Notes: generated by a model from the letters alone, not told the origin. A DNA stretch of 64,000 nucleotides from Sphingopyxis indica (GCF_900188185.1 NZ_FZPA01000004.1:62001-126000); one strand, 5' to 3'; counted from the stretch's first letter, positions 36,294-45,108 are shown. Translations and numbers: made by a program.

Positions 36294-37205
36294 ATGTCGA
36301 TCAATCGAATCGCCATCTATCATCTCGAAACGCTGCTGTGGATCGACCGGCTCGGCACCTTCTCGGCCGCCGCCGAGCGGCTCAATACGACCCAGCCCGC
36401 GGTATCGGCGCGGATGCGCGAGCTCGAGCAGCGGCTTGGCTCGACCTTGTTCCGCCGCGACGGGCGCGGCATGGCGCTGACCCCCGCGGGACGCAAGCTG
36501 GTGCGCGACTGCGCGCCGCTGTTGCGCGAGATGGAGCGGGCTTTGCTCGGCAGCGGCGGCTTTGGCGAGGCGAGCGGCGTCGTGCGGATCGGCGCGGGCG
36601 AGATTGCGGCGGCGAGCTGCCTGCCGCCCTTCATCGCGGCGCTGAAGGCCGAAATGCCGGGCGTCGGGCTGGAGATCGAGATCGACTTGACCGCGAACCT
36701 GATCCAGCAATTGCTCACCGGGCGGACCGACCTCGCCTTTGCCGCGGGGCCGGTCGCGCATCCGTCGCTCCGCACCAGCCCGATCGGCAGCGTCGCGCTG
36801 CTCTGGCTCGCGAGCCCCGCGGTCGCGGCTACCTTCGCGCGTGGCACCGAAGCCGCGCTGCCCGTCTGGTCGCTCGCCAGCCATTCGCCGATCCACGGCC
36901 GGATGCGCGACGCGATCGCCGCCTCGCGGATCGCCGCCAAGTCGCTCAACCTGTGCAACAATGCGCGGATGATGATCGACATCGCGAAGGCGGGCGGCGG
37001 CGTCGGCATTTTCCCCGAACCGATGGTGCAGGGGGAGATCGCGGGCGGAGCATTGGTCGAACTCGCAGGATTGCCGCCGCTCGCGCCGGTCGCCTTTCAC
37101 GTCGCGATGCGCGTCGCCGATACCGAACCCGTGCTCACCCGCATCTTCGACCAGGCGGCGACGCTGCACATCGGCGCCGTCGCGCCCGTTGACGCCGATC
37201 AATGA
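36294..37205 (+). CDS. LysR-family transcriptional regulator
   Basis: 303 residues. The winged HTH is at residues 9-68 (LETLLWIDRLGTFSAAAERLNTTQPAVSARMRELEQRLGSTLFRR), followed by a periplasmic-binding-protein-like effector domain (VVRIGAGEIAAASCLPPFI ... LEIEIDLTANLIQQLLTGRTDLAFAAG). It is divergent from the scoA operon with an 89-bp shared promoter region, so that operon is the likely target and a CoA-ester or ketoacid the likely class of effector. Confidence 0.92.
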   Translation: MSINRIAIYHLETLLWIDRLGTFSAAAERLNTTQPAVSARMRELEQRLGSTLFRRDGRGMALTPAGRKLVRDCAPLLREMERALLGSGGFGEASGVVRIGAGEIAAASCLPPFIAALKAEMPGVGLEIEIDLTANLIQQLLTGRTDLAFAAGPVAHPSLRTSPIGSVALLWLASPAVAATFARGTEAALPVWSLASHSPIHGRMRDAIAASRIAAKSLNLCNNARMMIDIAKAGGGVGIFPEPMVQGEIAGGALVELAGLPPLAPVAFHVAMRVADTEPVLTRIFDQAATLHIGAVAPVDADQ

Positions 37206-37265
37206 ACCGGTCCCGCGGGCCGTGCATTCTGTGTATAAAGGACTGCATAGGTAAGGAGACCGACG

Positions 37266-38072
37266 ATGCGCTCGATACTGGTTCACGCCGACAATGACGC
37301 CGCGTTCGAAGGGCGACTGCAGGCGACGCTCGATCTCGCCCGGCGGTTCGAGGGACATGCGACCCTGCTGATCGCCACGCCGCTCCAGCAGTTCGTCAGC
37401 TTCGATCCGTTCGGCGGCACCTATTTCGCCACTGAGGCGCTCGCGGCGGCGCAGGCCGACGACCTCGCGCTCGAAAGCAGGTTGGAGGACCGGCTCAAGG
37501 ACGAGGATGTGCCATGGGATATCGCGCTCGCCGATGGCGAGATCGCGGGCGCGCTTTCGGCCGCCGCCGTCTTTGCCGACCTCGCCGTCGTCAGCCTGCC
37601 GCCGGCCGGCGCCAAGGCGGGGCCGCCGCCGCTGCTCGCGGGCGATGTCGCGCTATCGACCGCCGCGCCCGTGCTTGCGCTGCCGCGCGCGACCCGGACG
37701 TTCGACTTCGACGCGCCGGTGATGGTCGCGTGGAACGGCAGCGCCGAAGCCGCGCACGCGCTGCGCGCCGCGATCCCGCTGATGAAGGAGCGCGCGGTGA
37801 CGCTGGTGACGGTGGGGAAGGACGAGGATGGCTTCCCCGCGACCGACGCGCTCAGCTATCTGTCGCGGCACGACGTCCACGCCGAACTCGAGATCGTCGA
37901 GCGCGGGGTCGAGACGGTCGAGGAGCGGCTCGAAAAGGAAGCGCTCGCCATGGGCGCGGGGCTGATCGTGATGGGCGCCTTCGGGCGCAGCCGGCTGCGC
38001 GAGACGATTTTCGGCGGCGTCACCCAATATCTGCTGACGAACAGCAGCGTGCCGTTGCTGGTGGCGCATTGA
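37266..38072 (+). CDS. Universal stress protein, UspA family (tandem)
   Basis: 268 residues, about twice a single Usp domain. The C-terminal unit has the ATP-type motif MGAFGRSRLRETIFGGVTQYLLTNSSVPLLVAH (Gly-x2-Gly-x9-Gly-Ser/Thr pattern); the N-terminal unit (SILVHADNDAAFEGRLQATLDLARRF) is degenerate. GTAAGGAG lies upstream of the ATG. Such proteins help survival under stress or hypoxia, often by binding ATP. It is monocistronic. Confidence 0.9.
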   Translation: MRSILVHADNDAAFEGRLQATLDLARRFEGHATLLIATPLQQFVSFDPFGGTYFATEALAAAQADDLALESRLEDRLKDEDVPWDIALADGEIAGALSAAAVFADLAVVSLPPAGAKAGPPPLLAGDVALSTAAPVLALPRATRTFDFDAPVMVAWNGSAEAAHALRAAIPLMKERAVTLVTVGKDEDGFPATDALSYLSRHDVHAELEIVERGVETVEERLEKEALAMGAGLIVMGAFGRSRLRETIFGGVTQYLLTNSSVPLLVAH

Positions 38073-38098
38073 ATCGTGATCGTTGCTGAGTAAGCCCG

Positions 38099-38187
38099 TG
38101 TGCTCCCGCGGAGCCGAAGGCGGCGCGTAGCGCCAACGCGGGAGCCCATCTGACGACGGTTCCATATAGAAATCGGCGGAAGATGGA
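38099..38187. repeat. REP-like double palindrome, family 1 (copy 3, with internal insertion)
   Basis: It starts gtgctcccgcgg and continues to gggagcccatct as in the other two copies, but about 25 bp (gccgaaggcggcgcgtagcg and on) interrupt the first hairpin, and the right hairpin is lost. It lies between convergent uspA and a HAD gene. Confidence 0.68.
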
Positions 38188-38216
38188 TCGGCTTTTTCAA
38201 TCGAAGACGATGCGCC

Positions 38217-38864
38217 TTAGGGCAGCACTGTCCCCAGCGCCGCCGACAGGTCGGCGAGCGCCTGTTCGCCGCTCGTCACCTTGATCGCGTGCATGCCGAG
38301 CATCGCCGCCGGCTTGCAGTTGATGCCGAGGTCGTCGAGATAGACGCATTCGGCCGCGGCGACGTCCAGCGTCTCGCACATCATTTGATAGATGCGCGGG
38401 TCGGGCTTGCGGACGCCGACCTTGCTCGATTCGATGACATGGTCGAAGCGGTCCATGATCGCCGCAATCTCGGCCGCCGCGCTCTCGCTGCGCGCCATGC
38501 CCGCGCCTTTTCCCGAGGGCACGTTGTTGGTGATGCAGCCGATCGTGAAGCCTTCCCTCTTCAGCGTGTCGAGCGCCGCGACCATCGCGGGACGCACCGC
38601 GCCCGCAAGCACCGCGAGCACCGCTTCGCCTTCGAGCGCGTGCCCCAGCGCGCGCGCCTCTTCGGCGAAGGCGCGGTCGAAGGTCGCGGCGTCGATTTCG
38701 GCGCGCTCGAACCTCGCCCACGCATTGCCGTCGGGATCGGCGGCGTTGACGCGGCGCACGAAATCGCGCGGCAGACCGCGTTCCTCCTCGAGCCGGTTGA
38801 AGGCTTCGAAGGGCGAGGCGGTGATGACTCCGCCGAAGTCGAATAGGACGGTCGAATAAGGCAT
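38217..38864 (-). CDS. HAD-IA family hydrolase
   Basis: 215 residues from ATG 38864. Motif 1 is TVLFDFGGVITASPFEAF (DFGGV, the ACAD10-like/epoxide-hydrolase N-terminal type, where the second Asp is replaced). Motif 2 is GCITNNVPSG, motif 3 is SKVGVRKPDPRIY, and motif 4 is CVYLDDLGINCKPAAMLGM. Members often act as phosphatases or as domains linked to acyl-CoA dehydrogenases. The first Asp and the DD pair are intact. It is monocistronic. Confidence 0.88.
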   Translation of the reverse strand: MPYSTVLFDFGGVITASPFEAFNRLEEERGLPRDFVRRVNAADPDGNAWARFERAEIDAATFDRAFAEEARALGHALEGEAVLAVLAGAVRPAMVAALDTLKREGFTIGCITNNVPSGKGAGMARSESAAAEIAAIMDRFDHVIESSKVGVRKPDPRIYQMMCETLDVAAAECVYLDDLGINCKPAAMLGMHAIKVTSGEQALADLSAALGTVLP

Positions 38865-38913
38865 GGCGGCTTCATGGCCTGCGGGGGCGGCGTCGATCAA
38901 GCGATTTGACCGA

Positions 38914-39603
38914 TCAGCCGACCGCGGCGTCGAACAGCGACCCGATCGCGATCGTCGCGGCCATCGCGAAGGCGCCCCAGAAGCTCACCCGCGCGACCGC
39001 GCGCGCCACCGGGGCATTGCCCGCCCACGCGCCGAGCGCTCCGAGCGCCGCGAGGAAGGTCAGCGAGGCGCCCGAAACGGCCCATGGCAGCGACGGCCCC
39101 GAGACGAGGAGCACCACCCCGAGCGGCAGCGCCGCGCCGACCGAAAAGCTCGCCGCCGAAGCCGCGGCGGCCTGAACCGGGCGCGCGCGCATCGCATGGT
39201 TGAGCCCCAGTTCGTCGCGCAAATGGCTGTCGAGCGCATTGTGCGCGGTGAGTTCGCGGGCGACCTCCTCGGCGAGCGGGCGGGAAAGGCCGCGCTGCTG
39301 ATAGATTTGCGTCAGCTCCTCGAGCTCGAAATCGGGATCGGTGGCAAGCTCGTGCTTTTCCTGCGCAATGTCGGCCTTTTCGGCGTCGCCCTGCGAGCTG
39401 ACCGACACATATTCGCCCGCCGCCATCGACATCGCCCCGGCGACGAGTCCGGCGGTGCCGGTGAGCAGGATCGCCTGCGGCGCGGTTCCCGCCGCGGCGA
39501 CGCCGGCGATCAGGCTCGCGGTCGAAACGATGCCGTCGTTGGCACCGAGAATCGCTGCGCGCAGCCAGCCGACTCGTTCGATCGCGTGGCTTTCCCTGTG
39601 CAT
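38914..39603 (-). CDS. VIT1/CCC1-family transporter (iron/manganese)
   Basis: 229 residues. It starts MHRESHAIERVGWLRAAILGANDGIVSTASLIAGVAAAG, the family N-terminus. About five membrane segments are present, with a metal-binding cytosolic loop between the second and third (EKADIAQEKHELATDPDFELEELTQIYQQRG). The family moves Fe(II) or Mn(II), in yeast and plants into vacuoles; in bacteria it is thought to export or detoxify metal. It is 50 bp from the HAD gene on the same strand and 19 bp from the SMP-30 gene upstream. Confidence 0.92.
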   Translation of the reverse strand: MHRESHAIERVGWLRAAILGANDGIVSTASLIAGVAAAGTAPQAILLTGTAGLVAGAMSMAAGEYVSVSSQGDAEKADIAQEKHELATDPDFELEELTQIYQQRGLSRPLAEEVARELTAHNALDSHLRDELGLNHAMRARPVQAAAASAASFSVGAALPLGVVLLVSGPSLPWAVSGASLTFLAALGALGAWAGNAPVARAVARVSFWGAFAMAATIAIGSLFDAAVG

Positions 39604-39622
39604 GGCGCTCCCTTCGCTCCGG

Positions 39623-40543
39623 TCAATATCGCAGCGTCAGCCCCGGCCGCGCCCAGCGCGTCTTCACCAGCCGCCCGCTGCCCGACAGGGTTAGATAGGC
39701 GTCGCGCATGTCGGCGCCGCCGAAAGCGATGTTGGTGGTGAAGATGTCGTCGGTTTCGACGAATTCGACCAGCTCGCCGGCGGGCGAGACGACGCTGATC
39801 CCGCATTCGCCGATCGTCGCGACGCAGATATTGCCGTTCGCCTCCATCGCGAGGCTGTCGAAGAATTTATAGCCCGCGGGACGATAGAGCGGGATGCCGG
39901 GGCCGCCCGGGCCCGCCGCGTCGTCGACCTTGCCGGGCGCGACGATGTTGAACTTCATCAGGCGGCAGGTGTAGGTTTCGGCGGCGTAGAGCGACTTGCC
40001 GTCGGGTGACAGGCCGACGCCGTTCGGATTGTTCGACGGGAAGATCACTTCCTCGATGAAGCTGCCGTCGGCCTTGGCATAGAAGATGCCGACGATGTCG
40101 TGGCAGCGCTTTTCATAATCGACCTTGCCATGGTCGGTGAACCAGAAGCCGCCGTGCGCGTCGAACATGATGTCGTTGGGGCCGCGCAGCGTCACGCCAT
40201 GGTCACCCGATTTGTAGAGGGTTTCGACCGCGCCGGTCCCGATGTCGATGCGCTCGATCCGCCCGCCCGAATAGTCCTTCGCGATGCCGTGCGGGGCCAG
40301 ATAGCCGTTCGCCTCGACATATTCGAAGCCGCCGTTGTTGCAGCAATAAAGCTTGCCGTCGGGGCCGATCGCCAGGCCGTTGGGACCGCCGCCGGGGGTG
40401 GCGATGACCTCTTTCTTCCCGCCGGGCCAGCAGCGCGTGATGCGCCCCTCGGCGATCTCGACCACGATCACGCTGCCGTCGTCCATGACGACCGGCGCCT
40501 CGGGGAAGCGCAATCCGTCGGCGATCAGTTCAAATTCGGCCAT
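39623..40543 (-). CDS. SMP-30/gluconolactonase-family protein
   Basis: 306 residues forming a six-bladed propeller. LRFPEAPVVMDDGSVIVVEIAEGRITRCW holds the first metal ligand (Glu in FPEAP), GPNGLAIGPDGKLYCCNNGGFEY the Asn ligand, and NPNGVGLSPDGKSLYAAETYTCRL and FDSLAMEANGNICVATIG the Asp/Asn ligands. The enzyme class hydrolyses lactones using a divalent metal. The substrate cannot be specified. It probably shares a transcript with the VIT-type transporter downstream. Confidence 0.9.
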   Translation of the reverse strand: MAEFELIADGLRFPEAPVVMDDGSVIVVEIAEGRITRCWPGGKKEVIATPGGGPNGLAIGPDGKLYCCNNGGFEYVEANGYLAPHGIAKDYSGGRIERIDIGTGAVETLYKSGDHGVTLRGPNDIMFDAHGGFWFTDHGKVDYEKRCHDIVGIFYAKADGSFIEEVIFPSNNPNGVGLSPDGKSLYAAETYTCRLMKFNIVAPGKVDDAAGPGGPGIPLYRPAGYKFFDSLAMEANGNICVATIGECGISVVSPAGELVEFVETDDIFTTNIAFGGADMRDAYLTLSGSGRLVKTRWARPGLTLRY

Positions 40544-40592
40544 CCCATTCTCTCCTGTCCTCTGTTCTGGTTTGAATATCTCAACTCGCTTT

Positions 40593-40670
40593 CGTCATGC
40601 CTGACTTGATCCGGGGTCCATTCGACCCAGCGCTGGATGAATGGATGCCGGATCAAGTCCGGCATGACGA
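40593..40670. repeat. Dispersed palindrome, family 2 (copy 3)
   Basis: cgtcatgcctgacttgatcc faces ggatcaagtccggcatgacg. It lies in the divergent gap between the SMP-30 gene and the oxygenase-like gene, 65 bp before the latter. Confidence 0.8.
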
Positions 40671-40734
40671 AAAGGGGTGTCTTGCCGAGCGCTCTCCCTT
40701 GCCCTGAACCCGTCGCTATGCTTTGCCGCGCATC

Positions 40735-41334
40735 ATGCCCGTTCGCACGCTCTTCGCCACCCATTTTTACGAGGCCGACATCGGCTCGCCCGACCTGCTC
40801 TACGATCTCGAGCAAAGCTGCCGCCTGCTTGCCGAAGAGGATGGCGCGGGGCGCGGGTGGAGCCGCGCGCACGGCTACAAGGGCTATACGAGCTATGCGA
40901 GCCTCGACGATCTGCCGCAGCGCGACCCCGCCTTTGCCGACCTCAAGCGCCTGCTCGACAAAGAAGTGCGCCGCTTCGCAAAAGCGTGCCATTTCGACCT
41001 TGCGAAACCGCTGCGGCTCGACAGCCTGTGGGTCAATGTCCTGAAACCCGGCGGCACGCACAGCGGGCATATCCACCCGCACAGCGTCGTGTCGGGCACC
41101 TTCTATGTCACCGTGCCCAAGGGGTCGGGCGCGCTGAAACTCGAAGACCCGCGCCTGCCGATGCTGATGGCGGCGCCGGGGCGGACCGGCGACGCGCCCG
41201 AGCATCTGCATCCCTTCATCTATGCCGAACCCGCGCCGGGGCGCGTCTTTCTGTGGGAAAGCTGGCTGCGGCACGAGGTGGTGGTCAATGCCGCCAGGAG
41301 CGAGCGGATCAGCGTCAGCTTCAATTACAGCTGA
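40735..41334 (+). CDS. TIGR02466-type putative 2OG-Fe(II) oxygenase
   Basis: 199 residues from ATG 40735; a TTG four codons earlier is possible. The double-stranded beta-helix core has HSGHIHPHSVVSGTFYV, holding the HxH-like metal pair, and FLWESWLRHEVVVNAARSERISVSFNYS, which gives the distal His and the Arg that binds 2-oxoglutarate. SLWVNVLKPGGTH is the family signature. These enzymes use Fe(II), O2 and 2-oxoglutarate, but the substrate of this group is not known. The gene is monocistronic. Confidence 0.86.
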   Translation: MPVRTLFATHFYEADIGSPDLLYDLEQSCRLLAEEDGAGRGWSRAHGYKGYTSYASLDDLPQRDPAFADLKRLLDKEVRRFAKACHFDLAKPLRLDSLWVNVLKPGGTHSGHIHPHSVVSGTFYVTVPKGSGALKLEDPRLPMLMAAPGRTGDAPEHLHPFIYAEPAPGRVFLWESWLRHEVVVNAARSERISVSFNYS

Positions 41335-41381
41335 ACGGGCCTATATGGACGAACCATAGGGCGGCGTCGCCACCTGTTGAG

Positions 41382-41491
41382 CCCCTCCGGAGGAGGGGGA
41401 CGGGGGTGGTGAAGCTCGGTCGGGCTCGATGCCCGAGCGAGCTTGTTCCAAGCTCGCCACCACCCCAAACCCCTCCTCTGAAGAGGAGGGG
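41382..41491. repeat. Composite palindrome element (family 4 pair) upstream of the aldehyde dehydrogenase
   Basis: A short palindrome (cccctccggaggagggg) at the left and a 22-bp palindrome at 41470-41491 flank cgggggtggtg and its mate caccacccc, with agctcgg / gcgagct in the loop. The right palindrome ends 9 bp before the AAGGAG of the aldehyde dehydrogenase gene, so a folded RNA could affect its translation. Confidence 0.72.
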
Positions 41492-41512
41492 CTTCATACG
41501 AAGGAGTGCGCC

Positions 41513-42952
41513 ATGACCACCACCGCCGACTATAACGCCGACCTGCAACTCTTCATCGCGGGCGCGTGGCGGAGCGGCGAGGGGCGCGATGTCGCGCCGG
41601 TCTATAATCCGGCGACCGGCGCGCCGATCGCCGAGCTGCCGGTGGCGACCGCCGCCGATCTCGACGAGGCGCTGGGCGCCGCCGACAGGGCGTGGCCGCT
41701 GTGGCGCGCGAAAACGCCCGACGAGCGCGCCGCGCTGATGCACAAGGCGGCGGGGATCATCCGCGAGCGGATCGAACCGATCGCGACGCTGCTGACCCTG
41801 GAACAGGGCAAGCCGATCGCCGAAGCGCGCGGCGAAGTCGCCTCGGCGGCGGGGCTGCTCGCCTATTTCGCCGAAGAGGGCAAACGCATCGAGGGCCGCG
41901 TGCTCCAGCGCCCGGCGGGGCAGCGGACGATGGTGCTCAAGCAGCCGGTCGGTCCCGCGGCGGGTTTCAGCCCGTGGAACTTCCCGGTCAATCTGATGGT
42001 CAAGAAGATCGCCCCGGCGCTCGCCGCGGGTTGCGTGGTGATCGCCAAGGCGCCCGAGGAGACGCCGGGCTGCACCAGCGCGATCATGCGCTGCCTCGAC
42101 GATGCGGGCATTCCGGCGGGCGTCGCGCAGCTCGTCTATGGCGTGCCCGACATGATAAGCCGGCACCTGCTGGCAAGCCCCGTCATCCGCAAGGTCAGCT
42201 TCACCGGCTCGACCGCGGTGGGCAAGCATCTGATGCGCCTTGCCGCCGACGGGGTGAAACGGATCACGATGGAGCTTGGCGGCCACGCGCCGGTGCTGAT
42301 CTTCGACGATTGCGACCTCGAGGCGACGCTCGATCGCGTCGTCTGGCAGAAATTCCGCAATGCCGGGCAGGTGTGCATCTCGCCGACGCGCTTCTATGTG
42401 CAGGAGGGGATTTACGACGCCTTCGTCAAAGGCTTCGCCGAGCGGACGGCGAAGGTGAAGATCGGCAGCGGGCTCGACGCCGACACCCAGATGGGGCCGC
42501 TCGCGAACAAGCGCCGCGCGCCGGCGCTCGAAGCGATGATCGCCGATGCGAAGGCGAAGGGCGCGCGCGTCGTCGCTGGCGGCGAAGCGACGGGCGAAGG
42601 TTATTTCTTTCAGCCGACCGCGCTCGCCGACGTGCCGCTCGACGCCGATGCGATGAACAATGAGCCGTTCGGGCCGATGGCGCTGATGCGGCCCTTCGGA
42701 AGCGAAGAGGAAGCGCTCGAACAGGCGAACCGCCTGCCCTATGGCCTCGCCGCCTTCGCCTTCACCGAGAACGGCCGCCGCATCAACCGCATCGTCGACG
42801 GGATCGAAAGCGGGATGGTCGGAGTGAACAGCTTCGTCATCTCGACCCCCGACGCGCCGTTCGGCGGGATCAAGGAGTCGGGCTTCGGCAGCGAAAGCGG
42901 GCCCGAGGGGCTGGAGAGCTACCTCGTCACCAAGGCGGTGCATATTTACTGA
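41513..42952 (+). CDS. NAD(P)-dependent aldehyde dehydrogenase, succinate-semialdehyde type
   Basis: 479 residues from ATG 41513 (AAGGAG at 41501). The Rossmann motif FTGSTAVGKHLMRLA, the catalytic glutamate in MELGGHAPVLIF, and the catalytic cysteine in FRNAGQVCISPTRFYV are intact. GFSPWNFPVNLMVKKIAPALAAGC and PFGGIKESGFGSESGPEGLESYL match the GabD-like branch. It oxidises an aldehyde, likely succinate semialdehyde or a related acid semialdehyde. There is no gabT nearby, so the pathway is unknown. Confidence 0.93.
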   Translation: MTTTADYNADLQLFIAGAWRSGEGRDVAPVYNPATGAPIAELPVATAADLDEALGAADRAWPLWRAKTPDERAALMHKAAGIIRERIEPIATLLTLEQGKPIAEARGEVASAAGLLAYFAEEGKRIEGRVLQRPAGQRTMVLKQPVGPAAGFSPWNFPVNLMVKKIAPALAAGCVVIAKAPEETPGCTSAIMRCLDDAGIPAGVAQLVYGVPDMISRHLLASPVIRKVSFTGSTAVGKHLMRLAADGVKRITMELGGHAPVLIFDDCDLEATLDRVVWQKFRNAGQVCISPTRFYVQEGIYDAFVKGFAERTAKVKIGSGLDADTQMGPLANKRRAPALEAMIADAKAKGARVVAGGEATGEGYFFQPTALADVPLDADAMNNEPFGPMALMRPFGSEEEALEQANRLPYGLAAFAFTENGRRINRIVDGIESGMVGVNSFVISTPDAPFGGIKESGFGSESGPEGLESYLVTKAVHIY

Positions 42953-42964
42953 ACCGGCGCCGCA

Positions 42965-43230
42965 ATGGCGGCTTCGGGGTGGCCAGTTGCCATCGCCGTC
43001 TTTGGTTATCGCGGAGTGGTCCGCGTCGTCGTTCCAAAGTTCAGTAAAGTTCAGCCTTGCGCGGCCGCCGCTGGCTTGCGTTCGGCGAACATGCGCCGGC
43101 TCCCGCCTGCATCCGTAAACCGGGCCGTTACCGCCTTTATCCACATATCGAAAGAGCCGAGACGAAGGCTGGCACAGCCGAACAATGTAGGACAGCGGTT
43201 TTTTGCGGCGGATGTCCGAGTTGGGGTGGG
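42965..43230. repeat. Long dispersed repeat of about 270 bp (copy A)
   Basis: This segment matches 58940-59208 in the same orientation at roughly 80-85% identity by eye, including a tandem aaagttcag(t/c)aaagttcag, the stretch cgttcggcgaacatg and the end gacagcggtttttt / gcggcggatgtccg. Small indels break any shared reading frame. Both copies lie between convergent genes. It occupies most of the 429-bp gap that precedes the reductase gene. Confidence 0.85.
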
Positions 43231-43255
43231 GAGCGGACGTTCGCCTGCTCTCTTT

Positions 43256-43328
43256 CGTCATCCCGGACTTGATCCGGGATCCACAGCAGCGCCGAAGTCA
43301 TGGACCCCGGATCAAGTCCGGGGTGACG
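43256..43328. repeat. Dispersed palindrome, family 2 (copy 4)
   Basis: cgtcatcccggacttgatcc faces ggatcaagtccggggtgacg. It sits directly after the 270-bp repeat and 54 bp before the stop of the reductase gene. Confidence 0.8.
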
Positions 43329-43381
43329 ATGATAAATAGGGCAGCAACCGGTCGATTCCGGCCATTACGCGATGGCGGCGA

Positions 43382-44146
43382 TCAATCGCGCCCCAGCCGG
43401 ACGAAATCGCGTCCCATCGGTGCGAGGTGGGCGCCGCCGTCGACGAAGATCGTCTGCCCCGTCACCGCCTCGGCGCGCGCGAGCCAGGCGACCGCGTCGG
43501 CGATCTGGGCGGGGGTCGGCAGCGCGCCCAGGGGCATAAGCGCGGCGAGGCGTTCGACCTGCGCCTCGCTGTAATCGTCGGTCGGGATGGTGAGCCCCGG
43601 GGCGACCGCATTGACCCGCGCGGCGCCGCCGAAGGCGACCGCGAGCGTCGCGGTCGCCTGCCACAGCGCCGATTTCGACAGGCTGTAGGCGATCTGGTCG
43701 GGCACCGGATGCGCGACGCGCTGGTCGACGATATTGACGATCGCGGGCCGCTGGCCTTCGCCGGCGTGCGCGACGAGCGCCTTCGCCAGCATCACCGGCG
43801 CATGAAGGTTGAGCTGCATCATCGCCGCGAGGCCGGGCTGCGTCAGGCCCTGCCATTCGCCCTCGGCGAACAGCGCAGCATTGTTGACGAGCAGGTCGGG
43901 GGCGCGGCCGAAGGCGTCGATGACCTGCGGCACCAGCGCATCGACCGCCGCGGGGTCGGAAAGGTCGGCGGTGAAGTGACGGTTCCCGGCGCCGGTTTCG
44001 GCGAGCGCCTCGACGAGCACCGCATCGGGCTCTGCGAGGCTATGCTTGTGGAGCGCCAGCGCATAGCCCTCGCGCGCGAGCCGGGCGGCGATCGCGGCGC
44101 CGACGCGGTGCAGGCCGCCGGTGACGAGCGCCAGCCTTTGCGTCAT
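43382..44146 (-). CDS. SDR-family reductase, pteridine reductase/FolM-like
   Basis: 254 residues. The cofactor motif is TGGLHRVGAAIA; the Arg in place of a Gly (TGxxxRxG) is the mark of pteridine reductase and dihydromonapterin reductase (FolM). NNAALF, the catalytic YSLSKSAL (Tyr-x3-Lys), and FVDGGAHLAP complete the fold. ATG 44146 overlaps the folB stop as ATGA, which ties it to the folate pathway: it probably reduces dihydrofolate or dihydromonapterin with NADPH. Confidence 0.87.
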   Translation of the reverse strand: MTQRLALVTGGLHRVGAAIAARLAREGYALALHKHSLAEPDAVLVEALAETGAGNRHFTADLSDPAAVDALVPQVIDAFGRAPDLLVNNAALFAEGEWQGLTQPGLAAMMQLNLHAPVMLAKALVAHAGEGQRPAIVNIVDQRVAHPVPDQIAYSLSKSALWQATATLAVAFGGAARVNAVAPGLTIPTDDYSEAQVERLAALMPLGALPTPAQIADAVAWLARAEAVTGQTIFVDGGAHLAPMGRDFVRLGRD

Positions 44147-44514
44147 TTGCGCGACCGCCGCATCGTGATGCCGATCTGTTCGCCCTCCTCGGCGATCGCG
44201 AGCTTGACGATCTTCACCTCGACCTCCTCGACCTTTTCGTCCTGCAGGAACAGCGTGTCGATGATATGGTCGGCGACGCTTTCGATCAGCACGAAATGGA
44301 CGTCCTTGGGAATGCCGTCGGTCGCGGCGAATTTCAGGTTCATATAGTTTTTCGAGGCGCTGAGCGGCGTCGTCGGTTCATAATGCGCCGCCATCTTCAA
44401 CCGCGCGCGCACCGAGATACGCAGCGGCTGCGGCAGATGCGTTTCTTCGGAATAGATGCCGGTCAGAACATCGACGGTCAGCCCGTCCACCTCGAGCCAC
44501 AATTGATCGGTCAC
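44143..44514 (-). CDS. folB: Dihydroneopterin aldolase
   Basis: 123 residues, normal for FolB. GIYSEETHLPQPLRISVRARL carries the family glutamate, and the C-terminal half includes VHFVLIESVADHIIDTLF and VEEVEVKIVKLAI with the catalytic lysine. It cleaves dihydroneopterin to 6-hydroxymethyl-dihydropterin. It forms a two-gene operon with the overlapping FolM-like reductase. Confidence 0.93.
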   Translation of the reverse strand: MTDQLWLEVDGLTVDVLTGIYSEETHLPQPLRISVRARLKMAAHYEPTTPLSASKNYMNLKFAATDGIPKDVHFVLIESVADHIIDTLFLQDEKVEEVEVKIVKLAIAEEGEQIGITMRRSRK

Positions 44515-44604
44515 AAGAAAATCCTGTCGAACGGGCGCGATATTCGGCTTTGCAATGCCGGTCCCGAACCCTAAAGCGCCGCCGCATTAGCGAAAGGGTG
44601 CGCG

Positions 44605-45108
44605 TTGGTCGAGTTACTTCCACTGTCGGAAATCGAGCCGCAGGCAGTCGAGCAATTGCTCGACGCCGCTTTCGGGGCCGACCGTTTTGCGCGAACCGCC
44701 TATCGCATCCGCGAGGGGCTGGCGGCGCTTCCCGCGCTGAGCTTTGCACTGTGCGAAGGCGGCGCGCTCGTTGGCACGATCCAGTGCTGGCCGGTGATGC
44801 ACCGCGCGGCGGGCGGCACCGCGACGCCGCTGGTGATGGTGGGACCGGTCGCGGTGCGCCCCGACCTGCAACGCGGCGGGCACGGGCGCACGCTGATGGC
44901 GCACATGCTGGCTGCCGCCGAAACGGGGGCCGACGGCGCGCTGATGATGATCGGCGACCCCGAATATTACGGCCGCTTCTTCGGCTTCACGGCGGATGCG
45001 ACGGCCGCCTGGGATCTGCCGGGACCGTTCGAGAAACGCCGCCTGCTCGCGCGGGCGGTGAACGGGCATGGACTGCCGACATCGGCGGGGATGATCGGGC
45101 CGCGGTGA
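44605..45108 (+). CDS. GNAT-family N-acetyltransferase
   Basis: 167 residues from a TTG at 44605; no ATG fits the conserved N-terminus VELLPLSEIEPQAVEQLLDAAFG. The acetyl-CoA loop is VRPDLQRGGHGRTLMAHML (Arg/Gln-x-x-Gly-x-Gly/Ala), and DPEYYGRFFGFTADA is typical of the YhbS-type branch. The acceptor is unknown. It is divergent from folB and monocistronic. Confidence 0.88.
   Translation: MVELLPLSEIEPQAVEQLLDAAFGADRFARTAYRIREGLAALPALSFALCEGGALVGTIQCWPVMHRAAGGTATPLVMVGPVAVRPDLQRGGHGRTLMAHMLAAAETGADGALMMIGDPEYYGRFFGFTADATAAWDLPGPFEKRRLLARAVNGHGLPTSAGMIGPR

Noticed and set aside
41321..43261. 646-codon minus-strand open frame opposite the aldehyde dehydrogenase gene
   Set aside because: Antisense to a canonical dehydrogenase and begins in the 270-bp repeat. 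The repeat part resembles the frame at 59010-59234, but frame-breaking indels between copies argue against coding.
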